Shown piece after piece: positions 59,326-64,000 of a DNA stretch of 64,000 bases. The translations under genes and the position numbers were made by a program. Each line of letters starts with the position of its first letter. The stretch's first letter is position 1. This stretch comes from Pyronema omphalodes (taxonomy: Eukaryota > Ascomycota > Pezizomycetes > Pezizales > Pyronemataceae). The notes under the pieces were generated by a model. It worked only from the letters and a program-made list of their open reading frames with translations. It made no database searches and was not told the DNA's origin. Location: assembly GCA_024516155.1 (NCBI GenBank), contig JAJJXM010000040.1, positions 496,001 to 560,000 on the forward strand, written 5' to 3'.

Positions 59326-60437
59326 CTAATACTTTCCTGCTCCTTGCTCCTTCCACCCATAAGTTGCCGCAAGCCTTCCTTTCAAATGTTCCGCCGCCGT
59401 AATGGCCTTCTCTGCATCATTCGCACCCCTCTGTCCCCTCTGCTTAACCAGTTCACTCGGGATTGCCTCCAACAACGTTGTATCAACCGGATGACAGAAA
59501 TATGCCATCGAGTACCTATCCCTGTTCTCTCCTCCTTTGGGTACCACAACTCTATGCACCGTACTCTTCAGCAATCCACCCGTCCAGTAACTAAGTAGAT
59601 CCCCTATGTTGACACAAATTGCATCCTTCACCACAGGCACTGGGCTCCATCCTTCCTTACTAAGGATTTCTAAACCACTTTCTTCGTGCTGGAATAACAA
59701 AGTTAGGGAGCCATAGTCGCTATGAGCTCCGGCACGGATATCTACGCCTTTCTCGTAGTTAGGGGTAGTGGCGGGGTAGTATAGTAACCGCATAATGCTG
59801 CCAGAGGGGCCGTTTGAAGAGGTATGGGAGGCGGTGAAGTACTCTGCCCCGCCGGCGGAGGCTTCAATTTCAAGGGCTTCGGCGAATAAACGCATCAACC
59901 GCCGAGAGAGTGTGGCGCACATGTCGGAGAAGCGGGAGATAGTGGGAATGTGGGGTGCAAGAGTGGGTGTAATGGGTTGTTGCGGTGAGCCGTTGAGGAA
60001 TTCACCAAAGTTCATGGCCCTGTAAGGTCAGTTACGAAGGAATTGTGGATATAAATCGACCACAGGGAATTAGAGTTTCATGTGGAAAAATTGAGACATA
60101 CTGCTTGAAGTCTCCTCTCTTCTGTGTTGCGGGATCTAAGGTCTCCGTGTGCATACCACTCCAGCCTTTATTGTCTGCTGAGATGGCACAGGTAGATTTC
60201 TCGTCCTCGGGGGAGGCAAAGAATTCCTTCGCCTGGAGAAAGTTAGAAGTGTAGATAGACACCTCATGCAGGTGGTTTTACTATTCCAAACATCTCAGAC
60301 ACGTTCTCGGAAGTGAACTCAGTACCATCGAACGTGATGTAGAGGAAGCCGAGAGTTCGAGCTGATTCCAGTAATGCCCTCGCGCATTCTGGCGTGTCGG
60401 TGAGAGTAATCAAGTCGAGTTTGGCATCGGCAGGCAT
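59326..60437 (-). CDS. 2-oxoglutarate/Fe(II)-dependent oxygenase, isopenicillin-N-synthase-like
   Basis: Exons 60437-60282, 60232-60102 and 60019-59326 give 326 residues, a normal length. The N-terminal part (ARALLESARTLGFLYITFDG, then AKEFFASPEDEK) matches the non-haem dioxygenase N-domain, with ISADNKGWSGMHTETLDPAT and DFKQAMNFGEF rebuilt across intron 2. Catalytic residues are visible: His195-x-Asp197 in AGAHSDYGSLTLL, His251 in KSTVHRVV, and Arg264-x-Ser266 in RYSMAYF for 2-oxoglutarate. The enzyme is expected to couple 2-oxoglutarate decarboxylation to oxidation of a small molecule in the cytosol. The substrate cannot be deduced, and no biosynthetic cluster surrounds it. Divergent from mkt1. 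Confidence 0.9.
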
Positions 60438-61264
60438 GGCTGAGAAGTTGATTGGTGAAAAGGTGGAGTTTGGAGAGATTTGTGTTGCTACATCGTGTTT
60501 TGGAGAAAGGGAAGCTGTACGACAGTGGAGTGAGGGGTACGGATTGGGAACTTCGGAAACTTCCGAGAGCTCAAAGAGGAGCTTGGCCTTGATCTGCTAA
60601 AGACGCTGATCTCGAGAAGTTTGGAGGATCCCATCAGGCTGTAGGCATCACTCGCTATGGAGCAGCTATGTATGATTGATGCTAGCTGAAGTGCTCGTGT
60701 GTCCAGAAGTGCACAAGAGCTCTGCGGAGATAAAAAACGCCGGTATCACGCCACCATCGGAGCTGCAGTTCATCTTCAAATGTCCGTAACGGCGTTCTCA
60801 ACATTCAATATCTCGTTCGGCCCGTGTTGGAATCGTTGATCTCCGTCTTCCTTTCGGGCCGAATGGCTTCATTTTCCCTGTGGATTATATACCCCACTCC
60901 ACGTCTCCCACCTTCCATGTCCACCTTTTCGTATGTAAAAACCCGTAATTAGAATGCGGCTCTAAAGCTTTATTTCACTCGTGCCCACCCTCTTCAACTA
61001 CCTTCGCGTCGTGCCATCAACGTCCGCAGCCTTCTTTGCTCTTTAGCTATCACATCTTCTGCACCCAGTACTCTTCGCTCTTTCCATCCACAGTCCATTT
61101 TTCTCATCTTAGTAGCTCTCACTTTCGATTCTGTCCTGTTGTTCTCCAGCGGTTTAGCATTACCCGGCGCTCCCTCAGTCCGTTTCAGGCCCAAAAGTCA
61201 ATCCACCATCCACACTTAATCGAAGCTTATAGCACAGCACCCCGCCAAACCTCCGTCGTTCACC
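60438..61264. promoter_or_regulatory. Divergent region between the oxygenase and mkt1
   Basis: About 830 bases holding both promoters. A TATATA-like GATTATATACC lies at about 60883-60893, and the 300 bases before mkt1 are strongly C/T-rich, typical of a leader. Frames here overlap and lack features. Confidence 0.5.
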
Positions 61265-63785
61265 ATGACAGTTGCCATCAGTCTGTCCCCGTTTACCTGA
61301 ACACATTGGAATCACAAGTGCACCGACTTACTGTCAAGCAGATCCGCAGCCGCGTACATTTATTGCCTGGGCACAAGCGAGCGGTAGAGCGCAGACGTTG
61401 CCTCTCTCTGTCCTAAAGGATTCGACGGTCGGAATCGATGCTGAACAGTACCTCACCAACACCCTGACACTACACATTAAAGAGCCATTGGTCTCTGCTC
61501 TTGGAGGATTCCCCAATAGCTTGAAGGATGTCATTAAGAGTGATGTACATTCGTTGAATGCAGCTGGAATCAAACCGGTGTTTGTTTTCCCTGGTCTACA
61601 CATTATGCCCACGGAAAAGCCGTTTTCTTCACCCGACGAGTCCAGCAAGCTTCGCACGAAGGCGTGGGAGCTCTACGATAGCGGAAATGGTGCGGAGGCT
61701 GTCGAAGCATTCAGTCAGTCCGGTATTATGCCGCCGGTTGAGCTGTTTCGTTTCGTAATGTTCCATCTGAAGAAGCAGGGTGTTGATTTCCAGGTTGCGC
61801 CATATGCTGTTTGGCCACAGGTAGAGTTCCCATGTATCAATCACGGCTTTTGCTAAGACAATACAGCTCGCGTACCTCCAAAAGTCGGGCTTCATTGACG
61901 CTGTCTACTCCAGTCCCCAGATGTTCCTCTATGAACAGTCACCCCCAGATGCCGAAAAGGTGATTGTAAACATTGACTTTAAGGAGGGATCATTCAATTT
62001 CGTCGAGAAGGCACGGATTCGCCAGGATACCCAGCTCAGTTCCGATCTCCTTGTTGATGCTATTCTTCTATCTGGATCCTCCTTCGTGCGAACCTTCCCG
62101 CCATTGGAAAATTTACCAACACAATTCTCGGATGCAGTGGCTATGATCAAGAGAATGAGAAATGTCGCCAACGCAATTAGCACACACAATGACAATGGTG
62201 TATACTTGGACAAGTTCCGGAAAGCTCGTGCTGCCATTAAGCACCACGTTGTTTTGACTGAGGACGGTCAGATAGTAATTAATGAGCTCGCCGAGGCACC
62301 CTTTGACTTGATCGAGTTTTTGGGACACAAATTTCCTGAGGAGTTGTACTTTTACCTTTCTCGTGGAACTATTGGACCCCAAGTATGTGACATGCTTATT
62401 ACCGGGGAATACTGTCAGGCCGCACCTCTCGATAACAACGAGGCGGACGAGTACAAGAGATTTCTTTCCCACTTGGACACTATGCGTACGGAGTCGCTCT
62501 CTTTGCTCGCTAAGTCTCTGCACAGGTGGTGGTGGACTAAAGACGTAAAGGCCTATAACTGGTATGATCCTTCCACCGGAAAGACCTTGAGCCATAAGGA
62601 TCTACCAGAACCTACACCAATTGCACAAAGATGGAACGTGAGGCAGGAGGTGTTTAAACCAGTCATGGAAGCACAGTCGCAGGTTGTAGCTCCATCACTC
62701 TATATAATGCGACAAAGCTGACTGAAATAGCAATGGGGAGAGTTTGCGTTCTGTATTACCTCTCTAGAAGATGAGTCCTTTGCCGCCAAGACCATTGCTC
62801 CTAGGGACAACGCGAAGGTACGGCTATTATTCAATATATCGAGTTGTACTAACCCCCGTAGCTCCTCGAGACAGAAGAGGAGGTCAGATGCAATACTCTA
62901 TGGAGAGTACTTCAGATGCGCAAGTTTATCGACGCGGAGACCCACAAGCTGACCATTTGGGGACGGGCGTTGGTTGCTGCAATCAAGAATCTCGAAACCG
63001 AAGACGAGAGTTTGATTATTCCTCTCTACATTGCGTTCGAGCTGTTCCGCATGAACGCCCTTAAGTCCAACGACTTTACCCCCGGATTTTCCGGTGCCCC
63101 AACCAACGGATCAGGTAAGGTGCCCTAAAAAATTGCAGGATAAATCTAACATTGAATAGATGAGGACAAGGCAAACACAATTCTTGTGTCCCGCGTCTGT
63201 GGATTGATCGGTATTGATCACGAGCCTAAGGGTTACACCGGGCCCCTCAACAGGAGTCTTCTTGCATTCAATGGCTTTAGCAGAGCGTTGACCCGGGAAT
63301 TACGCAACTTCACTGAGATGACTTTGGTCAACATGATGATCACTGGAGACATTAACAGAGAGCGACCCAAGGACGACTGGTCGTCCCTTGGTTTAAGGTA
63401 AACATCATTTTTTGTATTGGGCTTTCATATGCTGACGGTTTAGCTTGCCTTTTATCGAGGAGGCCAGCGTTTGCTTGGGAATTGCGGCCAAGCATTATCT
63501 CGATGGCCTTTGTGGGGAGCCTAACCCCACGGCAGATGACTCGAGGAGCAAGCACATGGAGATGTTGCGCGATATTATTCCTGGTGCTACTGATGTTGTT
63601 GGAGACTTGGAGATTGCTTTCCGCGTTTGGGATGCAGTAAGTGGACCCGGTTGATGGACTATGCGCTTTCTTGCTAATAAGAATAGGTCATTGCCGGAAT
63701 TAAGATCCTCGAGAATGAGGGGGTTATGGAGACCGAGACCAAGCAATTCTTGGTAGCCGACAGGTGGTTGGAGAGCCGGCGGTAA
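61265..63785 (+). CDS. mkt1: Mkt1-like XPG-fold post-transcriptional regulator
   Basis: Downstream exons are firm: to 61820, 61867-62682, 62731-62817, 62862-63114, 63160-63397, 63444-63636 and 63687-63785, with introns of 44-50 bases all in frame. The first part is uncertain: the ATG at 61265 is followed by a stop after eleven codons unless a small intron (for example 61281 to about 61333) joins it to PRTFIAWAQASGRAQTLPLS. The XPG-like core includes LKDSTVGIDAEQYL, KEPLVSALGGFPNSLKDVI, GIKPVFVFPGL and DLLVDAILLSGSSFVRTFPP. The C-terminal Mkt1 domain has EEVRCNTLWRVLQMRKFIDA, ALTRELRNFTEMTLVNMM and DIIPGATDVVGDLEIAFRVW. Yeast Mkt1 works with Pbp1 on mRNA translation and is a known quantitative-trait gene. 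The metal-binding acids of active XPG nucleases seem not all present. About 730 residues. Confidence 0.88.
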
Positions 63786-64000
63786 TTTTTCTACTTCTAT
63801 AACTACTGAATATGGGGGGCTCATAGGGGTTTGGGGATACTTTGGCGACGATTAATTCACAGATGGAAATCATGTGCCCCGGTTTTCCCATAATAAGTAT
63901 TTCTCCCCAAAGAAAGTTTTCTTTGAAGGAGTTTAGATTGTTTGTATGGACACCATTCACGATGTATGACGGAATGTGGATAAAGAAAACACGCTGTAAT

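Noticed and set aside
59326..60437. Secondary-metabolite cluster anchored by the 2-oxoglutarate oxygenase
   Set aside because: No synthase, cyclase, P450 or transporter gene adjoins it; the neighbours are mkt1 and a zinc-finger gene 2 kb away.
1..64000. tRNA, rRNA or snoRNA genes
   Set aside because: I looked for the TPsiC-loop GGTTCGAATCC-type box with matching stems and for rRNA-like conserved blocks and found none I could support; a covariance search would be needed to exclude them.

Overview
This is nuclear DNA from a filamentous ascomycete (Pezizomycotina). The evidence is the large number of short spliceosomal introns (about 44-150 bp, with CTAAC-type branch points and AG 3' ends), fungal-type proteins (Csf1, Spo7, Mkt1, a Psg1-like protein, Dur3, Hsp12) and very long, repeat-rich intergenic DNA. 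I cannot place it to genus. An early-diverging class (Orbiliomycetes or Pezizomycetes) would fit but is only a guess. No bacterial, viral or CRISPR features were seen, and I recognised no rRNA or tRNA gene.

Layout. 1-13.8 kb is gene-dense: a complete six-exon CSF1-type lipid-transfer gene (minus strand) diverges from a TMEM184/DUF300 membrane protein gene. 13.8-19.8 kb is repeat-rich with minisatellites, a perfect hairpin and one possible coding remnant. 19.8-32.6 kb carries a Psg1-like membrane protein, L-2-hydroxyglutarate dehydrogenase, a coiled-coil protein divergent from a predicted mitochondrial protein with a large disordered Arg/Tyr/Asp/Gly-rich tail, and an unrecognised nuclear-looking protein. 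32.6-37 kb is mostly intergenic with two candidate one- or two-helix microproteins. 37-44.5 kb holds an alpha/beta hydrolase (ABHD5/Cld1-like), SPO7 and a DUR3 urea transporter. 45-47.4 kb is a palindromic duplication carrying two head-to-head HSP12-like genes. 47.4-56.1 kb is a gene desert with remnants that look like transposons. 56.1-63.8 kb carries a zinc-finger protein with an internal duplication, a 2-oxoglutarate/Fe(II) oxygenase, and MKT1.

The genes look like ordinary housekeeping loci rather than one pathway cluster. Several act on membranes or lipids (Csf1, Spo7, the ABHD5-like hydrolase, and loosely TMEM184 and Psg1), but their spacing and orientation do not suggest co-regulation. 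The items most worth following are the HSP12 palindrome, the hairpin element present twice, the GC-AG intron and low-complexity tail of the 27.0-29.0 kb gene, the zinc-finger protein's duplicated module, and the microprotein candidates. All exon borders below were derived by hand from splice signals, reading-frame continuity and remembered family conservation, with no alignment or RNA evidence.
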